DNA from: Piper betle
Lineage: Eukaryota; Streptophyta; Magnoliopsida; Piperales; Piperaceae
Direction of reading: 5' to 3'
NCBI GenBank assembly: GCA_033002965.1
Contig: JAURVB010014839.1
Coordinates: forward strand, 1 to 64,000
Length of the DNA: 64,000 nucleotides
Made by a program: the position numbers and the translations under genes. The notes beneath the pieces were generated by a model. It had not been told where the DNA came from, ran no database searches, and saw nothing but the letters and a program-made list of their open reading frames with translations. Below are positions 13,461-31,929 of the stretch, one piece after another (the first letter of the stretch is position 1; each line of letters opens with the position of its first letter).

Positions 13461-13500
<40 letters not shown>

Positions 13501-15428
13501 GTAAAATAGATCTTAATAAAGTATGGCATATCACTTGAAAAGTGAAAATGTGAAAAGGATGCACTGACTCTTCTTGAAGACAACTAGTCCATGTAACTCT
13601 ACTTTCATAAACCAAAGCGATCAGGATTCCAAATCTCATGCAGGTAGGAAAAACAAGATTGAGCATCATAATCTTTCACATTGTTAACCTAAAACCAACT
13701 TACTTAGGAGGGTTAAAAGACTCTCCAACTTGGCGCCACAACTTACATGCTGTCACCTGCATATATGAACAATTTAATGGTAAACGAGGAAGAACCAAAT
13801 CATAGGAAAATAAATAAATTGCAAGTGGGCATCTTATACATTGTTTATTGCACAAATTATTTGATATTGAAGGAGGGTTTAGCAGAATAATTTAAGAAAC
13901 AAAGAGTCAGGAAAAGGGGAGAAACACTTGACAAAAGACAGGACAAAGAGATCAACAGACCATTAAACATGATTGGGCTATTCCAAAAGTAAATATAATA
14001 ATCACCAATAAACTCTCATTGATAACTAAAGCCTATTTCTGGACTTGACTGCAAATCAAAGTTTAGGGGTTCTATAACCAGTCATCAGGATAGTCCAAAA
14101 AATAGATAGGACTTGCTTACATTACTATTTTCCTACCATGCTAAATGCTCATTCATAAATAGCTCATTTGTTTATTTATAATTTAGATGGCTCATTTGGC
14201 TTTTACAAGAATAATGAAAACATTTACCTTTTCACACACAAAAAAAATTGAATCATTAATCCATTCAAAAAACTGGTGTTTACAATATGCGATCGACCGA
14301 AAGCTATTCAAACTATGGAAATGCATCTCATCAGAAACTATTAGTAGCAAGTGTGTTGAAATACTCATACCTGATCATAACCATCCAGTCGAATCACAGC
14401 TCTCCATAGCCTGTTAATAAGAAAAAAATCAGGGGATGTCCAAAATTTACATAATAGGAAATCATACAAAAATAGCATCACTGCTTACTTAAGACAGTTT
14501 AGTCCCTCCCCATAAAACTTCGGAGGCTTGAACTCAAGTTCCTTTCTTTGAAGAAGTTTTCCAACTCTTGCATGAATGCAGATTGTTCATCCTCTTCTCC
14601 TGAGTCATCCCCATCCAGCGAGTTAAAATCAAACACCAGGGACTTTGTTGATCCATTTTCTTCTGTCACATGCTCTGTTCTCATCTTATTTCCTTCATGC
14701 AGAGGCTTCAATTCAATGTCCTCTTTTGACTGGACTGCTTCTGCTTCATCAATGGCCATCTTTTTTTCAACCCCTTCCTCTGTCTCTAGTTGCGTCCTTA
14801 CTTCAACGTTTTCAGCACATTCACCATTACGTTTCATATCCTCTGTCTTTACTTGTCGGCTCAAAGTTTCCTCTGTCTTAATAGTATCTCCCTGGCAGTC
14901 TAAATTGGCATCTTCAACAATATTTTCCTTAGCCCCACCAATATATTCTACATGGTCACTTACAACTCCTTTTCCAAAGTTCTCTTCATGATTTCCAGAA
15001 TCATCTCTGTTAGCTGCACTAGCAATTCCACCAAGATCCTCCCTAACTCCATTTTCATCAGATCCCTTCTCACATTCCGTCTGTTCACTCAAATTTTCAT
15101 CCAACCCATCACCAGTCCCCTCCATTTCTGCATTCATTCGGCCAATCAACCCAACCTCGCCCTCCCCATCCACTGCCCTCACCTCCTCAGCAACAACCTC
15201 ATTTGGCCGATCAGAGTTCTTTATCATCAATCCCTCGGCCTCGCCATCTCCCTTATCATTCAAATCAGCTCTATTATTATCCCCACAAACAAATTCTGTC
15301 TCAGCTCCCGGAGCCGGCTCAACGGCCACATGCGATTCCCCGTCTTCCCCAGTACCCTCAACCGCCTCCTTCTCGGCGCCACCTACACCCAACTCATCCT
15401 TCACCCCAACATCCTTGCCCTCGCTCAT
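10583..15428 (-). CDS. ARID-HSP20 domain protein (plant ARID3/5/6 type)
   Basis: This is a nuclear DNA-binding protein of the plant ARID family with a C-terminal alpha-crystallin/HSP20-like domain; relatives are linked to chromatin complexes. I trace 12 exons: 15428-14489, 14410-14371, 13756-13704, 13282-13237, 12402-12310, 11905-11804, 11703-11652, 11590-11515, 11373-11277, 11192-11142, 10838-10746 and 10678-10583. All have GT-AG borders. The protein is about 579 residues. It has a long acidic Glu/Asp-rich N terminus (about 1-280), the ARID domain (about 284-375: ELENFF, WRAVIRL, KLWRQVGESF, ALLDYERY), a basic RARRDAAARAMQGWHS segment, and the HSP20-like domain ending VTLHGQLFVRAPFEQ. One G is missing near 14536 (TTGAG where TTGGAG fits), which shifts frame into an early stop. 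With that base the whole model closes in frame. Confidence 0.92.
13459..13500. repeat. (ATT)n microsatellite in an ARID intron
   Basis: About 14 uninterrupted ATT units lie inside the intron between exons 3 and 4. Confidence 0.95.
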
Positions 15429-17502
15429 TTTCCCCCACCACTCGCAACAACGACAACTCCAACGCCAAACAAAGAAACCTCAAGGCAAGCACCCACCCGC
15501 CCTTCCACAACCCTAACAACAATCCAACACCACCACCACCACCACAAAGAAACATCAAGAAACGCACCCGCCCCCCAATCCACAAACCCTACAACAATCC
15601 AACAAACCCTACAAACAATCAACAACAACAACTACTACAAACGACCAAAACCTACAAAATCAATCAACGATGGCAAAGAAGAACGATACCTCGAAGAAGA
15701 GGGACGGACGGAGCGGGGAAGGACAGGCGAAACCCTAGCGCCGGCGTCGAGGATCCGGGGCGATCGGCCGGTGGTCACTAGTCGGGATCGGGGAATGAGA
15801 TGATTGCTTGGATTTCGGGTTTCGAGCACCGGGCACCGGGCCGACCCATCTGTCAATCGGATCGGTCCGCCACGGTTGCCACGTCCCCCCTACACTCCTA
15901 TGCCCTAGGGCTCAGGGATCGGACGTATCTCTATACAGGTATGAAGGTGTATAAGCAAATAAGATGATCTAAATTCTAATTTATTGCATTATATTAATTA
16001 GTACGAGATGCAAATTTTTTTTTGTGGAAATCAATTTTAATATCAGTCGTTGGATTACACAGAAGATTAGATGATGAGGGTATTTTTATCTATATAAAAA
16101 ATTAAATCATAATTTGAATGAGTAGTTAAATTTAAAAGCAGTTGATGTTCTCGTATCACCTGCAGCTGGTATTAAGGCTCCTCTATATTTATTAGCTAAT
16201 TAAAAATTTAGAACATTATGTTGTAGATGTAGACTATACTTTTAAAAGACTAAATTTTCATCCAACGAGAAGATTGATGACGTGATTTATTTTTTTATAC
16301 CTTTTTTGGACTTTCATAAATTGAAATGTCTGATATTTAATTAAAACTCGTATTTAACAACCCTTCATTATCAGTACTAAGGTGAATACAATAACGTAGG
16401 TGGACTTAAAAACTCTCTTAATTAAATACTTGATTTAAAGTCGTTGAGAACAACTCAGTTCAAGCTACTGGGGAGCTCCCTGATATGTTCATAAAAAGAT
16501 AAACGGGCAATTAGTTAAAACTCAAATCGAACTTGCTTTGGCTCAAAATTTTGGCAATCTCAACTTAAATTTGAAGACCCACAAGCTAAAATTTGAACCA
16601 AGTTTGAGTTTAGACCGTCACACTTCCATGATCGTTTGAATTAATATATTGGGTATTTGATTTGAACATTTGAAGTGGCATCAGCATGTCATTGGGCTCG
16701 TATAAGACCTTACCACCTTACAGCTGATATGGGAGTAAAGCCCAATATTTCAAGATATTCATCAGTCCTTGGGACTCGTGCTTGGAGGATCGACATTTAC
16801 TTATGCTGGTTAAACAAAACATTTACTTATGCAGTGACATCATAAGCTTTAAGAATTCACAGATGAAATTTACATAATTTTAATAGTACAGGTGCATTGG
16901 CTTTGAAAAGACCAGTGTGGTGGACGACAACATGAATGAGCTTTACATGAATAAGCTTATAGCTTTGAGAGCAAAAAATAAATTTAGTCAACGCCTATTT
17001 AAGAACAATGTGTGACAAAATACAATCCAGTAATCCTTGAAAATTAGTGGAAGCATTCATCTAATTTGTTAGGAGGCAAACATATAAGGTGAAACTTTGG
17101 TACATTGTGGTATTGGCATGAAAAACACCTTTCATTTGCCATAAACTTTCATTTGTAATTATCAACGTCGACGGAAAATATAGCAATTTAACACCATTTA
17201 CCTCGCACACTGCAATTAAGACAAGACGGTAGCACAGGAAGACAGTTGCATAAATTACCAGGCAACGACAAAAAATTTATTATTAAGTTCAACTTGCAGG
17301 CAAAACAGTATTATTTAGTTTCTAAAGTACACAATCCTCAGCAATCAAAAAAGGGGAAAATAAACGAAAAATAAAAACCACCCTAAACTAGAAAAAACAT
17401 ATTATATTGAGCTCACAAAATAGATAATATGTCAAGTTTGCCGATTGACCTAGCTAAAAGGCTGTCAAGGAAGAAGAACAAAAGCCCTTCAAACAAAAGC
17501 AC
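15429..17502. other. ARID promoter side, then intergenic DNA
   Basis: 15429-15870 holds the probable 5' UTR and promoter of the ARID gene, rich in CAA and CCA on the plus strand, with aaaccctag (telo-box-like) near 15730. Beyond about 15950 the DNA is AT-rich with nothing recognised. The 3' UTR of PFP alpha should lie just below 17503. Confidence 0.45.
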
Positions 17503-23568
<6,066 letters not shown>

Positions 23569-25283
23569 CTCGCCTCCTCGAGAAATCCTCTACCTCGCCG
23601 GCAATCTCCTCCGGCGACATGATCGACGACGATCGGATGTCGGTTGTGCTGGCCGGCGGCGAAGACGATGTGAGTGGCTAAGTTCGGAATGAGTGCGTGG
23701 GCCCTGTGAGCGTGCCGGACTCGGACATTCGAAGGGATCGGGCTGGATCCGGATTTGGTCGGCCCCCTTGGTCGGTAGGTGTTTGGATAGTCTGATTTTT
23801 TTTAGATTGTCTTATTTATTCCCAGCTAGATTAATCGTTTTTTTCTTCAAGTGCTATATTAATCTTTAAAGATAATGTCGCTCGAAAATAATATCTTCCT
23901 TTTAAAAAAATTATAATTCAAATAATGAAACATAGAATTATAAAAATATAAAAAGAAACAAAATTGTCAGATTTATATACGCTGACCATTCATTGTAAAT
24001 CTAAACAATCTTCTACAAAACCTACTTTAACGTATTTATTATTAAAATTTCAAAACTTTCCATGTCTTATCGACAAAATAACAGTATGTATGTATCGTCG
24101 TTTAGCATATGATAAAGGGTCAAAGATAATTACGACCAGCTATAGATATATCAGCTATTATTATTACTAAAGATTTTATTAAGAACTAACATAATAATAC
24201 TCTTTTCTTTACTAATAATGGGAGGGTTTGATGAGAATAATATTTATGATATGTGGGTTAGTGGTTATTGAACTTAATTACTATTATAAAATGTTCATAC
24301 ACATAATGCACTAATAATATGAAGTATTTTATACTATGTTGAAAAACCAGAAACCCAAATACTACTACGGTGCCAGGTACCTACAACTATACGTAATTAA
24401 AACATCTTAATTTGTATGCCCAAGATTAGGATAAGCATGCATGCAGTCTGCACTTGTAGAGTTTTTTATATATCGGACCCCAAGATTGCGTATTTGACAT
24501 ATTGGAAACAAAATGTATTTCAATTACAAACCGGACACCCGGAGACAATTTTTTAAAACACCCTCTCCTTCCACTTCTAAATAAGAATCATCGCTAGCCA
24601 GACTATCGGTGCGTCAAAGTGGCACTGCCCTGGAAGAATCTTGTCGGAGCAGATCTGCCCGATTAAATCTGGTAAGGATAAGGCCCAACCTTTTGCCCCA
24701 TCAGACATGCTCCCAGTATTATCCTCGCCATATCACGTCGAGGCCCTTCCGCCCCAACCGTGATTGCCAGACCTCATCTCTGACTTTAAGAAAACATATA
24801 TTTTTTAATTTTAAAATATATATTTTAATAAATAATATATATTTAAATTTTAAAAAAATCAAATAAAAAATAATATAATTTAATTCATAAAATAAAATAT
24901 ATGATAATATAATTTTTTAAAAATATTTTAAATAAACAATTATATATATATATATATATATATATCTGTTTAATTATGTTTATTTAGTAAAAATTATGTT
25001 TTTAAATCTAAAAAATATGTTCTGTGAAAGCCATTGGTCATGGACCCATGAATGGGGCGACGTCAACCCATGAATAAGGGTGCACCTGCGCTGACCAGAT
25101 CTCATAACTTTTATAACTGTCAACACTGAAACATCCATACGCAAGTCCGATAGAGCACACAATTTGAATTTAAAAAAAACAACAGAAATACATGTTAGTT
25201 TGGCTAAGGATAATTTCACACACTTAGTTCAAAACAAAAGTTTTTCATTTCAATCAATTAAGACATGACTTAGATACCAAAAC
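23569..25283. other. PFP alpha promoter side, then AT-rich intergenic DNA
   Basis: The 5' UTR and promoter of PFP alpha begin at 23569. From about 24780 to 24970 the DNA is nearly pure A/T and ends in a (TA)n run. A GC-richer patch at 24600-24780 was not recognised. Confidence 0.45.
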
Positions 25284-28200
25284 TGTGACACCCCAATTTT
25301 AGTTCACCTACAAACTAAATCAAAAATGTTACAATCGAGTTGAACCATATCTAAAGCTGCTAGTCTATAAGAATTGATTAATAATAAAGATTGAAATGAC
25401 TTATTTGACGTCAAGAGAATGGAAGACATTACTAAATATGCGTGAAAACTCATCAAATATAAATTAAAGTATCAAAGAAAGTAATTGTGCTAAGCTCAAA
25501 TGTGTGTAACATTTATCTGTCCTCCCACCAAAGCTGACGCAAGATCACAAGACTTACATATATAATAGAAAAATTATCAATAATGAGTGTTACTGGTCTA
25601 GAAATAACTAATAGTCAACTAGCACAATAGAGTTGACCCTCTTGTTAAATGAAATCATTTATATACTTCTTCACGAAATCTCTCATAAAGGTGCTAATTA
25701 AGAATCGTCGGCTTCGACTGGACAGCATCCCATTCTTACTCATTTAATACTTCGGCAAACTTTAAAACTATCCCTTGTGTGGGAAAAATTAATTTTTTTC
25801 TTTGTTCCTCAAGCGCTCTACATCCTCCGTATCACTCTTGGCCTTGGGCACAGAACCCGACAACTCTCACGTATGTGCATTTAGTACCCTTTGAAACCAT
25901 AAGTTTACATATGCACTACATTGCAATGCTCATAATCCTTCACACTTATCCAAGTTGAGGAACTTAAAGGTGAAGTTGTTATGATCCCTCGGGAATAAAA
26001 CCGCTCTGCTCACCAATCCAGAACCTGCTTTAGTTAGCATGCACCCGCTCACATAGAGCGATTGTTCGATTTTTCCTTTTTTCACATTTCACCAAAAAAC
26101 TCTAAAAATCATATATAGGCATTAAAAGGGATTTATATAACAGGCTCGAAGGCAAATTACGGTGGATCTTATTTTTGAAATCAGACTTAAGGGATCTCAT
26201 CCTCGAGGGTTATTAATCATGGAAGTAAAATACGTCTAAATGACCCGTGTTAAATGAGGTCCGATAAAACAACTACTTAACACACCCTGTGATCTTGAAA
26301 TCAAATCAGAAATAGACTATAACGATAGAAACTAAAAAGAGTTCTAACAGACTTGTGGTCCAAGCTCCAATTAGGTTATCTCATCTACGGCGAGTTCACA
26401 CTCTGAAACTTACATCGAAACTCATTGCTAAGTAAGATACCGACATCTCTATATAATGAATGCTCGTGGCGTGTGCTCACATTATCAATACATCCTAATA
26501 AAAAAACAACTAAACATCTAACATGCAAATGGAGACAAAATTAAAAAATAACAAATAAATACACTAATTAATAAATAGATAAATAATAAATATATTAAAA
26601 TAATAATACTCGAATCATAAAATAATAATATAATTATGTCATTCAAATACATGGCTAAACACGAGGAAATATCATATATACTCGTGTTAGTAAATATATA
26701 AACAATTAAATAAATAAATACAAAATCATTCTATAAATAAATAAATAAATAGTTAATTTTAATTAATCCTAAACAATAAGTTATCTAATATAGGATACGT
26801 AATTAAATACAAATAAATATTAACATATATGCATCGAACAAATAGATAAATAAATAAAATTTAGTAGATATGAATAAAATTAATATTAATAAGTAAATAT
26901 ATCAATAATAATAATAATAATAAACAACACATTCATCATAAATGACAATATATAAATGCAAAGAAATAAATAACAATGAATAAATAAATAAAAACACTCA
27001 TAACATCAAAATATGCTAAACAATGTGAATATAAATCTAATCTAATATAAGGGTTCTCGAATTATTAAAATCGGGCAAAAAATACATGAAAACAGTGGAA
27101 AATATTTGAAAATGGCAAACCGAGTTAGCCCAAGCAAGCCGAGTTGACTCATTCGAGTCAAGCATCATTGGTGGCTGGGCTAGATTCGGTTGCTGGGTCC
27201 TGTAGCTAGCGCAAACACAGACTCGGACATTACCACATAACTACTAGGCAGGTGAACTCAGGTAGGCAGACATGAAAGTGGGCAAATGGCTCTGACGGGG
27301 CTACCATTGCCTGTCATCGAAAAGCACTGACGATGGCGCAATTGGGGTCGCTGCCAGTCGAGATCGACAGCCAAGGTGACGAGGAACACGATGGTGCTAG
27401 TGATCAGCAAAGTCCGGCCGTTAAATGGCTGAAAATGGCTGGAAAGGGGTGGAATCTCCGCCGAGTGTGGTGGTGACCACGACCATGTCAGTGGTCATCG
27501 TGGTCATAAAATGAAGGTCTCAGTGACATGAACCTATCTGAGCAATTGGATTGGCTGGAGGTGGCTCGCCGTGCCAGAAAATGACCTGGAAGGGAGGTGG
27601 CGATGGTGAAAATCGGGGGTAAAAATGTTATCTCCAACAATGCTAGTGCCGGAGCTAGGTATGGATCCGAAGCCTGTCGCGAGACAGTCATGATAGTACT
27701 GGTCCAGTTGCCAGGGGAGGACGGAAACTCATCAGAGCTAGAGGTGTAAAACTCCAAAAATAGGAGAAAATTCTCTGAAAATCATTGGGTGAAAGCTAGG
27801 ACTGACATGGACAGATCTAATCTTGCCATGTGGTATAATTTGAACGTCTAACAACTCATGGTCTAGTGACGCCCACTTATGTGTTCATACAATATATATA
27901 TATATATATATTTGATGGAAAGCTCGAATCATGATCAACCAAACTTAAAACTGACTCGAATCCTAAAAGTGACTCTATAGGAGAGAATTGAGGCAAGAAG
28001 GTTAAATGAGCATCGAAACCTTGAACTCAACTAAGTGCAAATTTACTATTCAATCAAGCTGAGCCCACAAGGGCAATCCGGTAGTCCGAAATCCCTAAGA
28101 TGCATGTAAATAAGATACTCTAAAATCCCAAATAGATATTAAATACTGCAATAGTCGAGGTCTAGGTCTAAGCCTAAAATGCTGGGTAACACATAAAAAT

Positions 28201-28425
28201 TATCTGTATACCTCATATATACACTAATAACTCATGTTTTGCTATAGCCGAACTAAAGCTATCATCTGCAAGATAGGCATACTCAGCCACCATAACATGC
28301 TCATATGACCATCTGGGCTCATACTCACAGTCTGAAAACTGGTCAATCTCGAACTCGTTTGAGACTGGCCCAAACTAGGCAAAACTATAAGTGGGTAACA
28401 CCCTAACCCGAAGCTGGGTTTTACA
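25284..28425 (+). mobile_element. Older LTR of the long-LTR family, about 3.1 kb
   Basis: It begins TGTGACACCCC and ends GCTGGGTTTTACA, matching the TGTAACACCCC...TTTTACA ends of the solo LTR at 28982. Internal blocks also match, for example ggatctcatcctcgaggg at about 26190 versus 30207, and the block around tttagtaccctttgaa at about 25888 versus 29897. Divergence is clearly greater than between the other two copies. No perfect target duplication flanks it, and no internal region or second LTR is adjacent. It is probably a solo LTR or remnant. Confidence 0.7.
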
Positions 28426-28981
28426 TAGATGATGTTTTTAATATACATACATCACACTCAGGATTTCAATACATTGTTATTCACATGTTCAGTTTATTGA
28501 ACGATATTGGAATAGGCATGCATGCACGATTATTAGATCATATCATATAAGTGTGTGTGTGTGTGTGTGTGTTTATTTAATTTTTTGTTGCATGTCATGC
28601 ATCCTTATTGCATTTAATACTATTTATGCATTGCACACATTCATCATACGAGTGTGTTTAGTTGTTCGCATCGCTAGGCCACTCGGAGATAGGCTTGTCG
28701 GGTAGGACAAGGAGATCTTCTAAGGTCGGTTAGGACTCTCTTCTGCTTGGCTCACATAAATTGATTTATATCATAAAACGTAGTTAGTGACATTTTATTG
28801 GATCACACTAACCATGGGTTTCTAGATTAATGAAACTTCAAGGATGAGATCCATTGATTAGTTTTTGAAAGATTATAAGATCCTGTTCGAAGTCACAATT
28901 TAGTGCTATATAATATCTCCATGCCCAAACTTGATATATCTATTATGATTTCAAATTTTGAATTGTACGTGAGATGGATAA
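28426..28981. other. Spacer between two LTRs
   Basis: This contains a (GT)n run at about 28551-28572 and no coding signal. With 31930 onward it formed one continuous sequence before the LTR at 28982 inserted. Confidence 0.4.
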
Positions 28982-29261
28982 TGTAACACCCCAAAATCCG
29001 GTTCACACTCGTGAACCGAACCGGCATGTTACCAGCCCCGGTTAGGTCGGCTAACCCGAACCTAACTCATACGGATCCAATCTCGGCGTCTTAAGATGTA
29101 GATACGACTTGTCATGCATGGATAAATGCATAAAACCCTAACATGATACTACATGGATGACATGCAACCTAAATTTCACATCATTACAATTACGATAAAA
29201 ATTCTGAAATAAAACAGACAGGGTCTCCCCTAAAAGTGCAATTATGGGCCCACCCTGTCAA

Positions 29262-29305
<44 letters not shown>

Positions 29306-31929
29306 GTATACACATGCATCCATAATTTCATTCACACAAAATCTAACATCTTATGAATTCATTCTGAAGCTGGGGTTTCAACCCACCACGCTTCCGCTGC
29401 GCATCTCTGATCATGTTCACATTCTATCATGTCTCATGCATTTGAACATGTCATTCACAATATAATAACATAATAACACAATATTAAACATTCAGAAATC
29501 TAACATGTATGTGTGTACAAGACCTCATTGCTCCTCCGTCCAAGCTGGCTCCTCCAACTCGTGATTATTACCTACATATAGTATAAAAACACGTCAGTAA
29601 CAAGTGTTACTGGTCCGGAAAATAAAATAACTATAACAAGCTGGCTATGAGAGCAAACTCTCATATGAAAGAAAACATCATATACTCCACGTGAACACTC
29701 TGAAGGGCACTACTGAGGAGCCACTGGGCTGCAGACCCGGTAGCATCCCGAACTTACTGATCTGCTGCTGGTACTGTGCCGCTCTCGGCACTTCTTTTTC
29801 AGTACTTCTCGTGAAACTTTATCCTAAGCCCTCTCCTTACCTCCATATTTCTCCTGGCCTTGAGCACGAAGGCCGAGTACTCTCAGGCAGTCGCCTTTAG
29901 TACCCTTTGAACCACAAGTCCGGACATGCGCTGTACTAAACAGTACCCGTAAACCTCCACGTTCTCCGGGTGTGAGGAACTCAAACGCGGAGTTGTCAGG
30001 ATCCCTCGGGAATGGAACAGTCCGCTGGCACTAATCCAGAGCCCGCTTTGACTGTCACGGCATCCTCTGCATGGTACGTGCAGTCGATTTCTCCATCTCT
30101 CGTCTCACAGAAACGCGAAAACTATATATATATAGGCTTGGGTAGGGAGTTATATAATAGGCCCGAAGGCAACTTTTGGTGGATCTTGTTTTCGAAATCA
30201 ACCTCGAGGGATCTCATCCTCGAGGGGTTATTAATCCGGAAAATGTTCGGTTAAATGGCCCGAGTTAAGTGGGATCCGATAAAGCGCCACTTAACCCGTC
30301 CTGTAGGCAATAAATTAAACATACAATAGAAAGAGTAAATCAGAGACGAGTCCTAAACGGACCTGGTAGAAGCTCCAAGCGTGTCATCGCGCCTAGGCGG
30401 CGAGCTCCTACTCCGTACCTACACATCAAAACTAAATACTAACGCCCGCTAACTAAATGATGCATCAAACTCAATAAACATCAATCACAATCAATAATCA
30501 TAAATATGAAAATAATTCTACCCATCCTATTCCTACCAATTTTATTGTATTTTTCCTAAGTTACATTACTCGATTAGCATGCTCAACTCGATCTACCTCA
30601 TTAGATCACTCACATTCATTCACTAACAATCTCATCATGCACATCTTTACTTTATTCATGGTCAAGACATTAATCATGATAATTAATCAACCCTAGCATG
30701 CTATGCTAACAATTATCATCAATTTTAAATAATCAAATCGGAGGTAATTAAACCTCACGTCGTCGGCAATCGGCGACGGCTAGGGTTCCGTCGCGCGTCT
30801 CGGAGTTCGAATTCGGCGCTCCTCAGCGTCCGATGTTCGATCGAGTCCAACTGGGTGAGCTCCGCGGAAGATCCGGTGAATTCCAGCGAATTCCAAAATT
30901 CCAATTTTCCAGCAGTTTTCCGGCAGCTACTATCGGTTTTCCAGCAGCTACTAGCGGTTTTCCGGCGGCTTCCGGTGGTTTTCCGGCAACAATCGCCGGC
31001 GGCGTCTACTAGCCGAAAAGTGGTCGTGTTAGGTACCCTCGGAACCGGCTCGGCGAGCCCGACTCATCTATGACCTCAGCGTGGCCAATGGAGGCTGCGG
31101 CTCGCCGAAAAATGGCAAAACAGAGCTGGCGGCGATGGGCGCTAGATCCGGCCAACCACGGCGGCGATGGCCTCCGTTCCAGTCGAGGAAGGTCGCTGGA
31201 AGGCTGAGGGTGCTGAGGCGACCGACCGATCACGGCGGCGCTGGTCGCCGGCGGCAGAATCGGCGACGGAAGTGCAACGCGGGCGCGGCGTGCGGCTTCC
31301 TCGCGTCGCGGCGGTCCGATGAGGGCCGGACCTGGTCGGGGTGGCAGGGCGACGCCGTGGCCGGGCTGGGCGGCGTCGATCGGCGGCCAGGCGGCGTCGG
31401 TCGTGGCGGCGGTGGCGCGCGAACGGGGCGGCGCGGGCGAGGGTTTGGGGAAGAAAAGAAGGGCGCAGGGGTGTGTGGTGGCAAAGTCGTAAATATTACT
31501 TGACTCGTCTCCGACTCGAGTCAAAAATAATATTTAAGTCGTAAAAAAATTCCAAAAAATATGGGAAAAATCCCATAAAATCAAACAACACCAAAAAAAT
31601 CATAATAATATGCTCTAGAACTATCAACCCACCCAAAATGCCCATAACGCGTCTTAACCCGGGTGACGGCCTAAAACTAATTCTACGATCCATTATATAT
31701 TATAATAAAAAAAATGAACTACATACTCTTATATATTCTGATAACTCATTCTTTTCTGTTGTGTTCATGACGTTATCATCATATACTTGGGTACACATGA
31801 CCTTCATGGCTCATACACGAGACCGGCGTCGGCTCAGTACACGTGTTGTAAAACTGACTCGACTCGAAAATAACGATCGAACCGACCGGTTCTGAATATA
31901 AAACCCTGACTCGAATCGTGGATTTTACA
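28982..31929 (+). mobile_element. Solo LTR, 2,948 bp, with perfect 5-bp target duplication
   Basis: The segment starts TGTAACACCCC and ends GTGGATTTTACA. It is flanked on the left by GATAA (28977-28981) and on the right by GATAA (31930-31934). The TG...CA ends plus an exact 5-bp duplication around a single LTR are the signature of recombination between the two LTRs of a full element. A hairpin (GGTTCAC actc GTGAACC) lies just inside the left end. The length and TGTAACACC start suggest a Ty3/gypsy-type element, but no internal region is present to prove it. Its right 1.26 kb matches 73-1336. Confidence 0.9.
29266..29302. repeat. (TA)n microsatellite inside the solo LTR
   Basis: About 18 TA units lie in the U3-like left part of the LTR. 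Confidence 0.95.

Noticed and set aside
14952..15803. 283-codon plus-strand open frame opposite the ARID gene
   Set aside because: Shadow of the acidic N-terminal exon and its leader; low complexity and no domain.
25271..28430. TAGAT as target duplication of the older LTR
   Set aside because: TAGAT follows the right end directly, but on the left it lies eight bases outside the TG start, so it is probably chance.
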